A stretch of 42,254 nucleotides of DNA from Acetobacteraceae bacterium UBA6159 (lineage in GTDB: Bacteria > Pseudomonadota > Alphaproteobacteria > Acetobacterales > Acetobacteraceae). The position numbers and the translations under genes are program-made. Positions 42,231 to 42,254 of this stretch are shown one piece after another. Below the pieces are notes generated by a model that saw only the letters and a list, made by a program, of their open reading frames with translations, had not been told where the DNA came from and made no database searches. How positions within the stretch are numbered: the stretch's first letter is position 1; each line of letters starts with the position of its first letter. The DNA lies in the NCBI GenBank assembly GCA_002422345.1, contig DIUL01000130.1, forward strand, positions 1 through 42,254, given 5' to 3'.

Positions 42231-42254
42231 CCGCAAGGCTGTTCAACGCTATGA

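Overview
The window is a GC-rich (about two thirds G+C by eye) chromosomal segment that looks like an alphaproteobacterium of the Rhodospirillales/Acetobacteraceae type. This is inferred from the gene neighbourhoods (zinc-ribbon|ftsE-ftsX-ydcF-plsC, and rne divergent from amiC-PBP1a-prfB), the Bug-type solute receptor, the Hint-domain protein fused to a WVTDGTAAGT repeat, and the many GC-rich palindromic repeats. No rRNA, tRNA, CRISPR array, phage or complete insertion sequence was seen.

Layout. 1-2110: the end of a hydantoinase/oxoprolinase A subunit and the complete B subunit. 2215-6686: an aldo/keto reductase, a low-GC island, a small exported DUF1236 protein, the ATPase RarA and a TctC/Bug-type periplasmic receptor. 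6836-6960: one copy of a dispersed palindromic repeat whose second copy lies inverted at 38726-38849. 6997-11853: an envelope and division cluster (zinc-ribbon membrane protein, FtsE, FtsX, YdcF-like protein, PlsC acyltransferase, DUF2125-like protein). 11944-15678: a VOC protein followed by a compact amide-hydrolysis cluster: an AtzG-like 67-residue subunit, a Ser-Ser-Lys amidase, an asparaginase-fold protein lacking the usual substrate-binding Asp, and a DUF6614-like protein.

15683-20873 (minus strand): N-acetylmuramoyl-alanine amidase, a class A penicillin-binding protein, release factor 2 with a programmed +1 frameshift, and two small downstream ORFs. 21552-24959: a very large RNase E with a long leader, a low-complexity insertion in its S1 domain and a C-terminal GWW tail. 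25088-34431: a four-gene tripartite efflux operon (outer-membrane factor, adaptor, two different RND pumps), with an unusual array of about seven hairpins between the adaptor and the first pump. 34433-38630: an SRPBCC-like protein, an SMP-30/gluconolactonase-like protein, ferrochelatase and a luciferase-like monooxygenase. 38935-42230 (minus strand): a Hint-domain protein, a TIGR03032/DUF4915 protein and a GT9-like glycosyltransferase gene broken by one frameshift.

The most interesting points are: (i) the AtzG-amidase-asparaginase-like-DUF6614 cluster, which may be an uncharacterised amide or ureide catabolic unit; (ii) a repeated Trp-Ala motif in the RNase E insertion and tail; (iii) the hairpin array that could control the efflux pumps; (iv) the inverted pair of about 125-bp palindromic repeats 32 kb apart; and (v) the Hint/DUF4915/GT9 locus.
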